From assembly GCF_002237755.1 (NCBI RefSeq), contig NZ_MWSJ01000030.1:1-60516 (forward strand): a stretch of DNA of 60,516 nucleotides, written 5' to 3'. Below, in pieces: positions 20,306-30,324 of this stretch. The stretch is from Lysinibacillus sp. KCTC 33748 (GTDB lineage: Bacteria; Bacillota; Bacilli; Bacillales_A; Planococcaceae). The notes below the pieces were generated by a model that was not told the DNA's origin, did not search any database, and was given only the letters and a program-made list of their open reading frames with translations. Positions within the stretch are counted from its first letter, which is position 1. Each line of letters opens with the position of its first letter. Made by a program: the position numbers and the translations under genes.

Positions 20306-20608
20306 ATGGAAGTTACTGATGTAAGGTTACGTCGTGTACAGACTGATGGTCGCATGCGTGCGATTGCTTCCATTACACTCGACAATGAGTTCGTAGTGCA
20401 TGATATTCGTGTGATTGATGGCAATACAGGTTTATTCGTTGCTATGCCAAGTAAACGGACGCCAGACGGTGAATTTAGAGATATTGCGCATCCTATTAAT
20501 TCTACTACTCGTAATAAAATTCAAGAGATTATTTTAAACGAGTACCATAATTCAAGCGAGGAAGACGCGACAGAAAAGACAGAAGAATTAGAAGGAATTG
20601 GCGTATAG
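20306..20608 (+). CDS. spoVG: septation/sporulation regulator SpoVG
   Basis: A 100-aa nucleic-acid-binding protein with the full family sequence, beginning [20 protein letters not shown] and containing [20 protein letters not shown]. It affects asymmetric septation, capsule and virulence genes in Firmicutes. The acidic C-terminus ([13 protein letters not shown]) is the variable tail. ATG start with GAGGTGGTGAG. Confidence 0.97.
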   Translation: MEVTDVRLRRVQTDGRMRAIASITLDNEFVVHDIRVIDGNTGLFVAMPSKRTPDGEFRDIAHPINSTTRNKIQEIILNEYHNSSEEDATEKTEELEGIGV

Positions 20609-20617
20609 TAAAAGGGG

Positions 20618-20653
20618 ATAAGTGTAAATTTAACTACGGCAATTTATACTTAT
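20618..20653 (+). other. stem-loop directly after spoVG
   Basis: ATAAGTGTAAATT pairs with AATTTATACTTAT (one G:U) around a 10-nt loop. No U-run follows; the true terminator is 14 nt downstream. Confidence 0.6.
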
Positions 20654-20666
20654 GATGGAAGTGAGT

Positions 20667-20704
20667 AAAAAGAACTCTTCATATTTGGAGAGTTCTTTTT
20701 ATTT
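20667..20704 (+). terminator. rho-independent terminator after spoVG
   Basis: Perfect 12-bp stem AAAAAGAACTCT / AGAGTTCTTTTT followed by ATTTT. The symmetry could serve both strands. Confidence 0.9.
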
Positions 20705-20807
20705 TGAGAATTAGAGAAAACGAGCAGTTTTTAGGACATACATATTAACATTCGAGCATAAGGTGCATTTGATTTGGAAATTCATCTTTTTGTCAAGTCA
20801 ACATGCC

Positions 20808-20836
20808 TTGAAAATAGATGGATTTTGCTATATAGT
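20808..20836 (+). promoter_or_regulatory. sigma-A promoter of glmU-prs
   Basis: TTGAAA, 17-nt spacer, TATAGT, about 36 nt before the glmU start. Confidence 0.6.
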
Positions 20837-20871
20837 CATAAGAGAAAATGAGCGTATTGGAGGACTTACAG

Positions 20872-22242
20872 ATGAGCAACATTTTTGCTGTCATTTTGGC
20901 TGCAGGTCAAGGTACACGTATGAAGTCCAAATTATATAAAGTGCTACATCCAGTATGTGGGAAACCAATGGTGCAACATGTGGTGGATCACATTCAAACG
21001 TTAGATGTGAAGCGCATTGTAACGGTTGTAGGACACGGTGCAGAAATGGTGAAACAACAGCTTGGCGATAAAAGCGAGTATGTTTTACAAGCTGAACAGT
21101 TAGGGACAGCTCATGCTGTACAACAGGCTGAGGCAATTTTAAGTAGCGAAGAAGGGACAACATTAGTTGTTTGTGGTGATACACCACTTATCCGCCCTGA
21201 AACGATGCAAGCTTTGTTTGAGCATCATCAAGCAAAGAAAGCCAAGGCAACAATTTTAACAGCTATTGCTGAAAATCCAACAGGCTACGGTCGCATTTTA
21301 CGTGGCGACAATGGACAAGTGGAGCAAATTGTTGAACAAAAGGACGCTTCAGCTGAGCAACAACTAGTGAAAGAGATTAATACGGGCACATATTGCTTCG
21401 ATAATAAGGCCTTATTTGAGACATTAAAACTTGTGAAAAACGACAATGCACAGGGTGAATATTATTTACCTGATGTCATTGAAATTTTACAAAAACAAGG
21501 CGAAGTCGTTGAAGCATATGTAACGGGAGATTTCGAAGAAACACTTGGTGTTAATGATCGTGTTGCTCTGTCTCAAGCAGAGGCGCTAATGCGTACAAGA
21601 ATTAATGAAAAGCATATGCGTAATGGTGTCACAATTATTAATCCAGAAGCAACATATATTAGCGCTGAGGCAATGATTGGTCGTGATACTGTCATCCAAC
21701 CAGGTTCTATGATTGAAGGTACAACTGTTATTGGTGAAGATTGTATAATCGGGCCAAACACACAAATCATTGATAGCCGTATCGGTGACCGAACAACTGT
21801 ACATTCTTCTGTTGTACGTGAAAGCGCTGTAGCAGAAGACACAGCTATAGGACCGTTTGCAAATATTCGACCACTTTCTGATATAGGTAGCCATGTGAAA
21901 ATTGGTAACTTTGTAGAAGTGAAGAAAAGTAAACTAGGTAATGACACGAAAGTATCCCACTTAAGCTATATTGGCGATGCTGAAATAGGAAGCAATGTCA
22001 ATGTTGGCTGTGGTTCCATTACAGTAAACTATGATGGAAAAAACAAGTTCCAAACAATTATTGAAGATGATGTATTTGTAGGATGTAATACTAACTTAGT
22101 AGCGCCAGTGAAAGTTGGAAAAGGTTCATTTATTGCAGCAGGATCTACAATTACAAAAGAAGTTCCTGAGGATGCACTTGCAATTGCTCGTGCAAGACAA
22201 GAAAACAAACCGAATTATGTAAGCAAATTAAATTCAAAATAA
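20872..22242 (+). CDS. glmU: bifunctional GlcNAc-1-P uridylyltransferase / GlcN-1-P acetyltransferase
   Basis: A 456-aa enzyme making UDP-GlcNAc for wall synthesis. The N-terminal pyrophosphorylase has [11 protein letters not shown] (about 9-19), and the C-terminal left-handed beta-helix with hexapeptide repeats (about 250-440, such as [15 protein letters not shown]) carries acetyl transfer. The ATG at 20872 follows TTGGAGGAC; an ATG eight codons upstream lacks a site. Length equals the B. subtilis enzyme. It is followed at 24 nt by prs. Confidence 0.97.
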   Translation: MSNIFAVILAAGQGTRMKSKLYKVLHPVCGKPMVQHVVDHIQTLDVKRIVTVVGHGAEMVKQQLGDKSEYVLQAEQLGTAHAVQQAEAILSSEEGTTLVVCGDTPLIRPETMQALFEHHQAKKAKATILTAIAENPTGYGRILRGDNGQVEQIVEQKDASAEQQLVKEINTGTYCFDNKALFETLKLVKNDNAQGEYYLPDVIEILQKQGEVVEAYVTGDFEETLGVNDRVALSQAEALMRTRINEKHMRNGVTIINPEATYISAEAMIGRDTVIQPGSMIEGTTVIGEDCIIGPNTQIIDSRIGDRTTVHSSVVRESAVAEDTAIGPFANIRPLSDIGSHVKIGNFVEVKKSKLGNDTKVSHLSYIGDAEIGSNVNVGCGSITVNYDGKNKFQTIIEDDVFVGCNTNLVAPVKVGKGSFIAAGSTITKEVPEDALAIARARQENKPNYVSKLNSK

Positions 22243-22266
22243 TTATCAACTAAACAGGAGGCCATC

Positions 22267-23226
22267 ATGCCGTATCATTATGCAAACTCACAATTAAAAA
22301 TATTTTCACTTAACTCTAACAATCCACTTGCTCAAGAAATTGCGCAGGAAATGGGTGTTGAATTAGGTAAATCTTCTGTTAAACACTTCAGCGATGGAGA
22401 AGTTCAAATTAGCATTGAAGAAAGTATTCGTGGTTGTGATGTGTTTATCGTGCAGTCTACTTCTGCACCTGTAAACGAACATTTAATGGAGCTTTTAATT
22501 ATGGTAGATGCTGTAAAACGCGCATCTGCTCGTACAGTAAACGTTGTAATGCCTTACTATGGATATGCTCGTCAGGACCGTAAAGCAAAAGCACGCGAGC
22601 CAATTACAGCTAAATTAGTAGCAAACTTACTTGAAACAGCTGGTGCAACACGTGTTATCGTTTTAGATTTACACGCACCGCAAATCCAAGGTTTCTTCGA
22701 TATTTTAATCGACCACTTGATGGCAGTACCTTTACTATCTGATCACTTCAAATCAAAAGGTATTCCAGAAGATGAAATCGTTGTTGTTTCACCAGACCAT
22801 GGTGGTGTAACACGTGCTCGTAAAATGGCAGAACGTTTAAAAGCACCTATTGCAATTATTGACAAACGCCGTCCAAAACCAAACGTTGCAGAAGTAATGA
22901 ACATTGTTGGTAATGTTGATGGTAAAGTGGCAATCTTGATTGATGATATTATTGACACTGCTGGTACAATTACAATCGGCGCAGACGCATTACGTGCTGC
23001 TGGCGCGAAAGAAGTTTATGCTTGTTGCTCTCACCCAGTACTATCAGGTCCAGCAATCGAGCGTATTGAAAACTCTTCGATTAAAGAATTAGTTGTAACA
23101 AATACAATCCAGCTTCCAGAAGAGAAAAAATCTCCAAAAATTACAGAGCTTTCAGTAGCTAAATTAATGGCAGATGCAATCTCTCGTGTCTATGAAAACA
23201 AATCTGTAAGTACTCTATTTGATTAA
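22267..23226 (+). CDS. prs: ribose-phosphate pyrophosphokinase
   Basis: A 319-aa enzyme that makes PRPP, feeding purine, pyrimidine, folate-linked and amino-acid routes and also the signal sensed by PurR. It shows [18 protein letters not shown] (about 39-56), the flexible-loop region [11 protein letters not shown] (about 98-108), and the PRPP site [15 protein letters not shown] (about 219-233). ATG start with CAGGAGG. Confidence 0.97.
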   Translation: MPYHYANSQLKIFSLNSNNPLAQEIAQEMGVELGKSSVKHFSDGEVQISIEESIRGCDVFIVQSTSAPVNEHLMELLIMVDAVKRASARTVNVVMPYYGYARQDRKAKAREPITAKLVANLLETAGATRVIVLDLHAPQIQGFFDILIDHLMAVPLLSDHFKSKGIPEDEIVVVSPDHGGVTRARKMAERLKAPIAIIDKRRPKPNVAEVMNIVGNVDGKVAILIDDIIDTAGTITIGADALRAAGAKEVYACCSHPVLSGPAIERIENSSIKELVVTNTIQLPEEKKSPKITELSVAKLMADAISRVYENKSVSTLFD

Positions 23227-23263
23227 TATATAAATAAACAAGAGCCGATATGTGGCTTATTAA

Positions 23264-23302
23264 GGACAAATCTACGTTTGCAATTAGATTTGTCCTTTTT
23301 TC
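23264..23302 (+). terminator. rho-independent terminator after prs
   Basis: Perfect 11-bp stem GGACAAATCTA / TAGATTTGTCC with a seven-T run. Confidence 0.92.
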
Positions 23303-23442
23303 TAGGTTTACTTTGTTTGAATTTTCTTATAAAAGGGTATATGGTAGTTGTGACTTAATAATATTTACACTACTTTATGAAAAATAGTTTACTTCGCCTA
23401 AGGTTGGGATATATTTTGTTAAAGCGTAAGTTATGTGAATAA

Positions 23443-23652
23443 GTTGATCTTCGTTACGGCAGGGCGACTCCTTGGGGATTAGATGATAGAGGAACAAAGG
23501 CTAAAACCATCACATCCTGTGATAATGCCTTCGTGACCAACATCGTGCTGCTGCCGCTACGTTAGCACTACGCTTTCGCGCAAAAAACATCTGTTGCCCC
23601 AAGCGGCATCGGACGCCCTCGGGAAAGCGCCTGGCTGGAACGGAAATCAACC
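23443..23652 (+). repeat. repeat family 1 element, copy C
   Basis: Left end GTTGATCTTCGTTACGGCAG, right end CTGGCTGGAACGGAAATCAA, with the internal CGACTCCTTGGGGATTAGAT and CATCACATCCTGTGATAATG segments and one family-3 unit (near 23545-23600). The flank just before it (TTATGTGAATAA) also matches the flank of copy A. It occupies the middle of the 548-nt prs-ctc gap. Confidence 0.78.
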
Positions 23653-23774
23653 CCACGTTATGGTGATGAGCTAAAATGGTAGTCAATATTATTATAGCCT
23701 TAATAAATGTCATTGAAAGTAGAGACATTTATAATAAGGCGTAAATAATTTTTCTTGGAAGGGGAAGTATAGAT

Positions 23775-24365
23775 ATGAGTACAGTATTAAGTGTTAAAAA
23801 GCGCGAAGCTGGGCACCGTTCGACATTAACCCAACTTAGAAAAGGGGGAGCCATTCCTGGAGTTATTTACGGCTATAAATTAGATTCTACCCCAATTTCT
23901 ATTTCAGCGAAGGAATTCAGAAAATCCATTCAAAAAAATGGACAAAACGGTGTGTTTTCGATGGATTTAGATGGAGAAAAAGTGAATGTTGTTGTATCAG
24001 AAATCCAACAATGCTCCATGAAAGATGAAGTAAATCATATTGACTTTTTAGCAATTAATATGTCCGAGGCGATAGAAGCTGAAGTGCCTATTAAACTTGT
24101 AGGGGAGTCAGTTGGTGTTAGTGTGGGTGGCATATTAATGCAGCCTAACTTAGATGTAAAGATTAATGTAAAACCAGCAGATATACCAGAAGCTATTGAA
24201 GTGGATATTACTGAACTTAAAATTGGCGAAACAATCACAGTAGCAGATATTCGAGACACGATTGATTTTGATATTATTAGTGAAGATGGTCATACATTGG
24301 TATCAATTATGGCTCCAGCAGTCGTTGAAGAATCGACAGTGGATAGTGAGCAGGTACAAGAGTAA
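23775..24365 (+). CDS. ctc: 50S ribosomal protein bL25, general stress form (Ctc)
   Basis: A 196-aa protein with an N-terminal L25 5S-rRNA-binding domain (about 1-90, KKREAGHRSTLTQLRKGGAI) and a C-terminal TL5/CTC beta domain (about 98-185). In B. subtilis it is sigma-B-controlled; I found no sigma-B promoter (GTTT...GGGTAT) here, only a hairpin TAAATGTC / GACATTTA at 23704-23732. ATG start with GGAAGGGGAAG. Confidence 0.95.
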   Translation: MSTVLSVKKREAGHRSTLTQLRKGGAIPGVIYGYKLDSTPISISAKEFRKSIQKNGQNGVFSMDLDGEKVNVVVSEIQQCSMKDEVNHIDFLAINMSEAIEAEVPIKLVGESVGVSVGGILMQPNLDVKINVKPADIPEAIEVDITELKIGETITVADIRDTIDFDIISEDGHTLVSIMAPAVVEESTVDSEQVQE

Positions 24366-24382
24366 AAATATTTGTTAAGGAA

Positions 24383-24424
24383 AGGCTACTGAGGAAGCTA
24401 AGCTTCTTCAGTAGCTTTTTTATT
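24383..24424 (+). terminator. rho-independent terminator after ctc
   Basis: Long stem GGCTACTGAGGAAGCT / AGCTTCTTCAGTAGCT with a two-base turn and six T residues. Confidence 0.92.
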
Positions 24425-24571
24425 TTATTTAGCAAGGGCATTGGTTTCCTTTTTAAGTCATAACGATTTCGCGATATATATATGGTTGAAGTGAAGATTT
24501 TAAATAATATCAAGACGTTATTGAACTTTTACTTTCAAAAATTGTCCAAACTGCTTTCTGAGTGCATGATA

Positions 24572-24580
24572 TGGTAAAAT
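24572..24580 (+). promoter_or_regulatory. extended -10 promoter for pth
   Basis: TG-G-TAAAAT, 35 nt before the start codon; no -35 consensus. Confidence 0.5.
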
Positions 24581-24614
24581 AATGACTATTAGATTTGAAA
24601 GAAGAGGGGTACTT

Positions 24615-25175
24615 ATGAAAATTATCGTTGGTTTAGGAAATCCAGGTAAACCTTATGAGCATACAAGACATAATATTGGCTTCGATATTATAGATGCATT
24701 AGCTGAAAAATGGGGTGCACCTTTAACTAATTCAAAGTTTAATGGTATGTATGCAACGGTACATCGTCCTGAAGGAAAGGTTCTACTTGTTAAACCTTTA
24801 ACATATATGAATTTATCGGGGGAATGTGTTGGTCCCCTAATGAACTATTTTGATATTGAAGTGGAAGATTTAATTGTTATTTATGACGACTTAGATTTAG
24901 AGACAGGTAAATTACGCCTGCGTCAAAAAGGTAGTGCAGGTGGACATAATGGTATTAAATCATTAATTCAGCATTTAGGTACACAAGAATTTAATCGCAT
25001 ACGAGTTGGGGTTAATCGCCCACCAGCAGGCATGAAGGTAGCAGATTACGTGTTATCAAAATTTTCAAAAGAAGATCAAGCCGTCGTTGGCGAAGCTATA
25101 GAAAAGTGTGTAAATGCTGTGGAAGCATCTCTTTCAAATCCATTTCTTGATGTGATGAATCGCTTTAACGGATAA
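24615..25175 (+). CDS. pth: peptidyl-tRNA hydrolase
   Basis: A 186-aa esterase recycling peptidyl-tRNA. Catalytic and binding residues are visible in [19 protein letters not shown] (His at about 20), [10 protein letters not shown] (about 64-73), [23 protein letters not shown] (His near 114). ATG start with GAAGAGGGG; an ATG 11 codons earlier overlaps the promoter. The B. subtilis orthologue is spoVC. Confidence 0.96.
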   Translation: MKIIVGLGNPGKPYEHTRHNIGFDIIDALAEKWGAPLTNSKFNGMYATVHRPEGKVLLVKPLTYMNLSGECVGPLMNYFDIEVEDLIVIYDDLDLETGKLRLRQKGSAGGHNGIKSLIQHLGTQEFNRIRVGVNRPPAGMKVADYVLSKFSKEDQAVVGEAIEKCVNAVEASLSNPFLDVMNRFNG

Positions 25176-25215
25176 CAATCATGGATATTACAGTTGTTTA
25201 GGATGACGATTTAAT

Positions 25216-25314
25216 TGATTTCAGCAAATTTTTTTAGTAACGAAAGCAAAGCGTCAGCTACAGGCCTAAGCACAAAGCCGTCTCCCGGCGCAATTATGCC
25301 GAGGTATAATTGAT
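25216..25314 (+). repeat. composite repeat (family 2 with family 3 core)
   Basis: TTTCAGCAAATTTTTTTAGT leads into a family-3 core (AACGAAAGCAAAGCGTCAGC) and ends GGCGCAATTATGCCGAGGTA-TAATTGAT. It fills most of the 307-nt pth-fin gap; the remainder is AT-rich. Confidence 0.7.
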
Positions 25315-25482
25315 GTTGTTTTTTTCTGCGACAACAGCTAACTAAATATATAGTATTAACCACAGTGCAAAACTATTCTCTATTTCTAAAATGACCTCTA
25401 AGACAAAATTGGAAGTGCATAATCTTTTTTCGAAATGTCTATACTTTAAGTAGTAAGTTGCTTAAAGGAGGATGATTTGGAG

Positions 25483-25710
25483 ATGTCAGTTCGATATCGA
25501 TGTCGGCATTGTGAAGTAGAAATAGGGACGCTACCATTTGATGCAGATGATACAATTCGAAAACTACATATTTTCGAATTGGGTGAAGCGGATGATTATG
25601 TTGAGAAAGATCAACATGGAAAAACGACGGTGCACTGCATTTGTGAGCAATGTGAGGATTCGCTGAAACAATATCCAGATTATCACGCACTCAATAAATG
25701 GATTCAATAA
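25483..25710 (+). CDS. fin: anti-sigma-F factor Fin (YabK)
   Basis: A 75-aa zinc protein. In B. subtilis Fin, made in the forespore, binds sigma-F to help the switch to sigma-G. It has two CxxC pairs (YRCRHCEVEIG at about 5-15 and CICEQCEDSL at about 48-57). The ATG at 25483 follows AAAGGAGGATG at 8 nt; a TTG two codons earlier is too near. The usual pth-fin-mfd order holds. No convincing sigma-F or sigma-G promoter was seen. Confidence 0.93.
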   Translation: MSVRYRCRHCEVEIGTLPFDADDTIRKLHIFELGEADDYVEKDQHGKTTVHCICEQCEDSLKQYPDYHALNKWIQ

Positions 25711-25720
25711 TTGGAAGGAC

Positions 25721-25755
25721 GCTTTGGCGCACATTACGTGCGTCCAAAGCTTTTT
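25721..25755 (+). terminator. rho-independent terminator after fin
   Basis: Stem GCTTTGGCGCAC / GTGCGTCCAAAGC with one bulge and a five-T run. Confidence 0.88.
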
Positions 25756-25794
25756 CCGTTTAACTTCGCTCAGGTTTAGGTTTAAAGCCAATTC

Positions 25795-25824
25795 CAGACG
25801 AAATTATGCCAAGGTATAATGGAT
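25795..25824 (+). repeat. family 2 palindrome upstream of mfd
   Basis: CAGACGAAATTATGCCAAGG followed by TATAATGGAT. Confidence 0.6.
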
Positions 25825-25908
25825 AAAATAAACAATAAAAATACGTAATATAGTACTAGATTACTAGTAATGGTGACGAGAATTATGCGTTGAAAGGAGC
25901 TTTTGACA

Positions 25909-28900
25909 TTGGAAGTTTTACAACAGCTTGTGATGCAGGACAAACATATCACATCATTTTTACAGGAGATTCAGAGCGGTCATTCTGCAACACAGCTTAT
26001 TACAGGATTAACTGGAAGCGCACGCCCAGTAATGGTCGATGCTTTATTTGAATATGTAAAAAAACCAATTTATATTATATCTCCTAATCTATTGCAGGCT
26101 CAGAAAATGGCCGACGAGCTGGCGGGACTTTTAGGTGAGGAGCATGTTCATTATTATCCTGCCGATGAGTTTATTGCTGCTGATTTATCTGTTGCTTCCC
26201 CAGAGCTACGTGCTGAGCGTATCGCAACACTTGATCGTCTTGCTAGAGGTGAAAAAGCTGTTTATGTAATACCGGTTGCGGGCTTACGTAAAATAATGCA
26301 GCCTAAAGAGCATTGGCTACAGTATTTTTTACAAATAGCAGTAGGTGAGGATATTCAGGTTGATGAATGGCTCCAAACATTAGTAGAGATGGGGTACGTG
26401 CGTAATTCGATGGTGACGACACCTGGAGAATTTGCGTTACGTGGTGGCATATTAGATATTTATCCTCCGTATTTAGAGTCACCGATTCGTATAGAATTAT
26501 TTGATACGGAAGTGGACTCGATTCGAACATTTTCTGCGGACGATCAACGTTCTATCGATAAATTACAGAAGATTCGTATCCTCCCTGCTTCAGAAGTTAT
26601 TTTGACAAAGGAAGAAAGAACGGCATTGGCAGGTCGTTTAGAAGCTGCATTAGCGACAAGCTTAAAGAAAGTCAAGAAGCAGGAGACGAAGGAGTTACTG
26701 TATCAACATATTCAATATGATATTGAATTGTTACAGCAAGGGAATTTACCGGACTATGTAAATAAATATGGTTCGTTATTGTATGAGAAAACAGCCTATT
26801 TAGGAGATTATTTTGTACACGACGGCATTGTGCTATTTGATGAGCTCGGGCGCATTCAGGAGGTTATGGATGCATGGGAGCGTGAAGAAGATGAGTGGTT
26901 TTTATCTCTAATTGAAGAAGGGAAAATGGTGCATGATGTAAAGCCCGCATTCTCTTTAAAAGAGATTCTAGCAATGTTATCTCAGCAAAAACTATATTTC
27001 TCATTATTTTCGCGAACTTTTGCAGGTGTATCCTTCAATAAGACGACGAACTTTTCTTGCAAACCAATGCAACAATTTCATGGCCAAATGTCATTGTTAC
27101 AAAGCGAGGTTGAACGCTGGCTACTCGGTAAATTTACTGTACTAATTGTGGCGAGAGATAAAGACCGTGTTAAACGTGTACAGCAAATGCTTGAGGAATA
27201 TGATATTCATACGACAATTGGTCAACCGACAGAAGCGGGTATTTATATTGTGGATGGCTCGCTATCTAGTGGCTTTGAATTACCGTTACAGCGCTTAGTG
27301 GTAGTAACAGAGGATGAGCTGTTTAAACAGCAGGCGAAGAAAAAAGCACGTCCTCAAAAAATGACGAACGCAGAACGTATTAAAAGCTATACAGAAATTA
27401 AACCTGGCGACTATGTTGTACATGTACATCACGGTATTGGGAAATATATTGGCTTAGAAACACTGGAGGTAAATGGTACACATAAAGATTACCTACACAT
27501 TCGATATCGCGCAGATGATAAGTTGTATGTTCCAGTAGAGCAAATAGATTTAATCCAAAAATATGTAGCATCTGAAGACCGTGAACCGAAGCTACATAAA
27601 TTAGGTGGAGCAGAGTGGAAAAAAGCTAAAGCTAAAGTATCCTCTGCCGTGCAAGATATTGCTGATGATTTAATCAAGCTGTATGCGAAACGTGAAGCAG
27701 AGAAGGGTCATGCATTTGCGATTGATAATGACGATCAGCGCAATTTTGAGGCCTCATTCGCTTATGAAGAAACAGAGGATCAGTTACGTTCAATTATCGA
27801 AGTGAAACGTGATATGGAACGTGAACGTCCTATGGATCGCCTCGTATGTGGAGACGTGGGATATGGTAAAACTGAGGTAGCGATTCGTGCTGCATTCAAA
27901 GCAATTCAGGATGGCAAGCAGGTAGCTTTCCTTGTGCCGACTACGATTTTAGCGCAACAACATTACGAAACGATTCGTGAGAGATTCCAAGACTTTGCTA
28001 TTAATGTAGGTCTCCTGTCTCGTTTCCGCACAAAAAAAGAGCAAACAGCGACGTTAAAGGGCTTAAAAGAAGGGCAAGTTGATATTGTTATTGGAACGCA
28101 TCGAATTTTATCTAAAGACTTGTTATTCCAAGACCTTGGATTGCTTATTGTTGATGAGGAGCAACGTTTCGGTGTAACGCATAAGGAAAAAATTAAACAA
28201 CTTAAGACGAATGTTGATGTATTAACGCTAACGGCAACTCCGATTCCAAGAACACTTCATATGTCGATGGTAGGAGTTCGTGATTTATCGGTAATTGAAA
28301 CGCCACCAGCAAACCGTTTCCCTGTACAAACCTATGTAATGGAGCATAGCGGTGCATTAGTGCGGGAAGCTATTGAGAGAGAAATGGCACGTGGCGGGCA
28401 AGTATTCTACTTATATAATCGTGTAGAGGATATGGCTCGTAAAGTTGATGAAATTCAAACGCTTGTCCCCGAAGCGCGTATCGGGCATGCACATGGGAAA
28501 ATGACGGAGTCAGAATTAGAATCTGTCATATTAGCCTTTTTAGAAGGTGCCTATGATGTGCTTGTAACAACAACGATTATTGAGACAGGAGTAGATATAC
28601 CGAACGTTAATACATTGATTGTTCACGATGCTGATCGAATGGGCTTAGCGCAGCTTTATCAATTGCGTGGGCGTGTTGGGCGTTCTAATAGGGTAGCATA
28701 TGCGTACTTTATGTATCAGCGTGATAAAGTTCTTACAGATGTAGCTGAGCAACGATTACAGGCGATTAAAGAATTTACAGAGTTAGGTTCAGGATTTAAG
28801 ATTGCTATGCGTGACTTATCTATTCGCGGTGCTGGGAATCTGCTAGGAGCGCAGCAACATGGCTTTATTGATTCTGTCGGTTTTGACTTGTATTCACAAA

Positions 28901-29421
28901 TGCTACAAGAGGCGATTGCTGAGCGCCAAACAGGTGTGAAAAAAGAAGAAAAGCCTGACATCGAAATTTTATTGAGTATTGATGCGTATATTCCAGATGT
29001 ATACATTCCTGATGGCTATCAAAAAATTCAAATGTATAAACGTATTAAAGCGATGGATCAAGTGGAGGAGTATGGCGAAATCACGGAGGAATTAGAGGAT
29101 CGCTTCGGAGATCTTCCGATTGAAACTGAGCGCTTACTGCGAATAGCACGTATGAAGGTATGGGGCCTAGGTGCAGGCGTATTGTCGGTGAAGGAAAAGC
29201 AAAAAATTATCACAATATTGTTGTCTGAAGAGGGAACAGTACAAGTTGATGGCAGTAAAGTTGTTGAAGAATCCATGAAATTCGAGCGAGCTGTCGGTTT
29301 TGGTATGGATGGTATGCAACTGAAATTAACGATTGATGAACGGAAATGTGGGAAATATCAACCCTTTGAAATTTTAGAAGATATGATGCATATTATTGCT
29401 AACGCAAAAAAACAAAAATAA
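25909..29421 (+). CDS. mfd: transcription-repair coupling factor
   Basis: An 1170-aa DNA translocase that removes stalled RNA polymerase and recruits UvrA. In order: a UvrB-like N-terminal region (about 1-340), the RNAP-interaction CarD-like domain (PGDYVVHVHHGIGKYIGLE, about 500), and RecG-like helicase domains with Walker A CGDVGYGKTEVA (about 647), DEEQRFGV box (about 747), TATPIPRT, and QLRGRVGRS (about 920). A C-terminal UvrA-binding-mimic domain closes it. The TTG at 25909 sits 9 nt from AAAGGAG, better than the TTG two codons earlier. Full length, no frameshift. Confidence 0.97.
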   Translation: MEVLQQLVMQDKHITSFLQEIQSGHSATQLITGLTGSARPVMVDALFEYVKKPIYIISPNLLQAQKMADELAGLLGEEHVHYYPADEFIAADLSVASPELRAERIATLDRLARGEKAVYVIPVAGLRKIMQPKEHWLQYFLQIAVGEDIQVDEWLQTLVEMGYVRNSMVTTPGEFALRGGILDIYPPYLESPIRIELFDTEVDSIRTFSADDQRSIDKLQKIRILPASEVILTKEERTALAGRLEAALATSLKKVKKQETKELLYQHIQYDIELLQQGNLPDYVNKYGSLLYEKTAYLGDYFVHDGIVLFDELGRIQEVMDAWEREEDEWFLSLIEEGKMVHDVKPAFSLKEILAMLSQQKLYFSLFSRTFAGVSFNKTTNFSCKPMQQFHGQMSLLQSEVERWLLGKFTVLIVARDKDRVKRVQQMLEEYDIHTTIGQPTEAGIYIVDGSLSSGFELPLQRLVVVTEDELFKQQAKKKARPQKMTNAERIKSYTEIKPGDYVVHVHHGIGKYIGLETLEVNGTHKDYLHIRYRADDKLYVPVEQIDLIQKYVASEDREPKLHKLGGAEWKKAKAKVSSAVQDIADDLIKLYAKREAEKGHAFAIDNDDQRNFEASFAYEETEDQLRSIIEVKRDMERERPMDRLVCGDVGYGKTEVAIRAAFKAIQDGKQVAFLVPTTILAQQHYETIRERFQDFAINVGLLSRFRTKKEQTATLKGLKEGQVDIVIGTHRILSKDLLFQDLGLLIVDEEQRFGVTHKEKIKQLKTNVDVLTLTATPIPRTLHMSMVGVRDLSVIETPPANRFPVQTYVMEHSGALVREAIEREMARGGQVFYLYNRVEDMARKVDEIQTLVPEARIGHAHGKMTESELESVILAFLEGAYDVLVTTTIIETGVDIPNVNTLIVHDADRMGLAQLYQLRGRVGRSNRVAYAYFMYQRDKVLTDVAEQRLQAIKEFTELGSGFKIAMRDLSIRGAGNLLGAQQHGFIDSVGFDLYSQMLQEAIAERQTGVKKEEKPDIEILLSIDAYIPDVYIPDGYQKIQMYKRIKAMDQVEEYGEITEELEDRFGDLPIETERLLRIARMKVWGLGAGVLSVKEKQKIITILLSEEGTVQVDGSKVVEESMKFERAVGFGMDGMQLKLTIDERKCGKYQPFEILEDMMHIIANAKKQK

Positions 29422-29423
29422 TA

Positions 29424-29465
29424 AAAAGCTGACCTTATCTAACTAGGATAATGGTCAGCTTTTTA
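29424..29465 (+). terminator. rho-independent terminator after mfd
   Basis: Stem AAAAAGCTGACC / GGTCAGCTTTTT with an inner TTATC / GATAA extension. Confidence 0.92.
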
Positions 29466-29507
29466 TTATAGAAAAGCAAAACGATCTAGGAGATCTTAAT
29501 GAATGTT

Positions 29508-29828
29508 GACGCTGTTGCTGTGCTTACGCATAGAAAACTGTTGTTATAGACGCAACGTTAGCACTACGCTTACGCACAGAAAACCTTTATTGCAGGCGCA
29601 ACTTAGCGCTTACTCATACACAGGAAACCCTTATTAGTTGCGATGTTAACGCTACATTTACGCACTGAAAATATCCGATGCTGTCGCTTCGCTTTCTCGC
29701 AATAAAAAAATTCTGTAAACCTACGTTAGCACTACAATTTTGTACAGAAAATATATGTTGCAGACGCAACGTTAGCACTACACATACGCACAAAAAATAG
29801 TTGATGTTGCTCCCTTGCTTTCGTGCAG
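29508..29828 (-). repeat. array of about eight degenerate 40-46 nt units (family 3)
   Basis: Unit starts, by eye, at about 29508, 29549, 29595, 29637, 29677, 29717, 29763 and 29803. Two core types alternate irregularly: GACGCAACGTTAGCACTACG and GATGCTGTCGCTTCGCTTTC, each followed by an ACGCACAGAAAA-like segment and a TTGTTG/TTATTG link. Units differ at many positions and there is no constant repeat with unique spacers, so it is not CRISPR. Together with the AT-rich stretch to 30250 it makes up the 900-nt mfd-spoVT gap, in which I see no gene. Strand is arbitrary. Confidence 0.7.
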
Positions 29829-30251
29829 GTACATTGCAGAAGTTTCGTTTTACCATTATTAACTTTGGATGATATGCCAAAAGGTGCATACGAATTGAAA
29901 TTTTGATTGGACTGTAGATGGAGCGACTTCTTAGGTGTCGTTTTTACAAATAAGACTGTGGATCTAGCTGATAGGAGCGAGGAGGTGAAAAGGATTAAAT
30001 TGCGTGAAAATACCTTTGTAATAAAAAACCTTTTGGCTCATTGACGCAATAATGTAGGTTGGATTATTATTATTTCTTGTTAAAATTTTTTTATAAATTA
30101 TTTATAAAAATTAGTTTTTGTGGTTAATCTAAGATAAGTTGATTGAAGTTAAAAATTCTATATGCTAAATGTATTTGAAGTACAATAATTTAGGTTTTAA
30201 GGCCTTTTTGAAAAATATTGTTGGGTGTGAAATCCTTTTTCTTCAGTTTTT

Positions 30252-30281
30252 GCATAGATTGCTTCATAAATAACCATACTA
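30252..30281 (+). promoter_or_regulatory. sigma-G promoter of spoVT
   Basis: GCATA, 18-nt spacer, CATACTA matches the sigma-G consensus (GHATR, 17-18 nt, CATnHTA). B. subtilis spoVT is known to be sigma-G-dependent. Confidence 0.75.
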
Positions 30282-30324
30282 GAGTTGAAAAAAATTTTTA
30301 TTGTAGCGAAAGCGAGGATTATGA

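Noticed and set aside
23670..23774. sigma-B promoter for ctc
   Set aside because: No GTTT / GGGTAT pair with 13-15 nt spacing could be found.
25909..29421. Possible frameshift or decay in mfd
   Set aside because: The frame is continuous and all domains and motifs are intact.
29508..29828. CRISPR-like regular spacing in the mfd-spoVT gap
   Set aside because: The units are degenerate along their whole length, with no constant repeat and no unique spacers; no cas genes are present.
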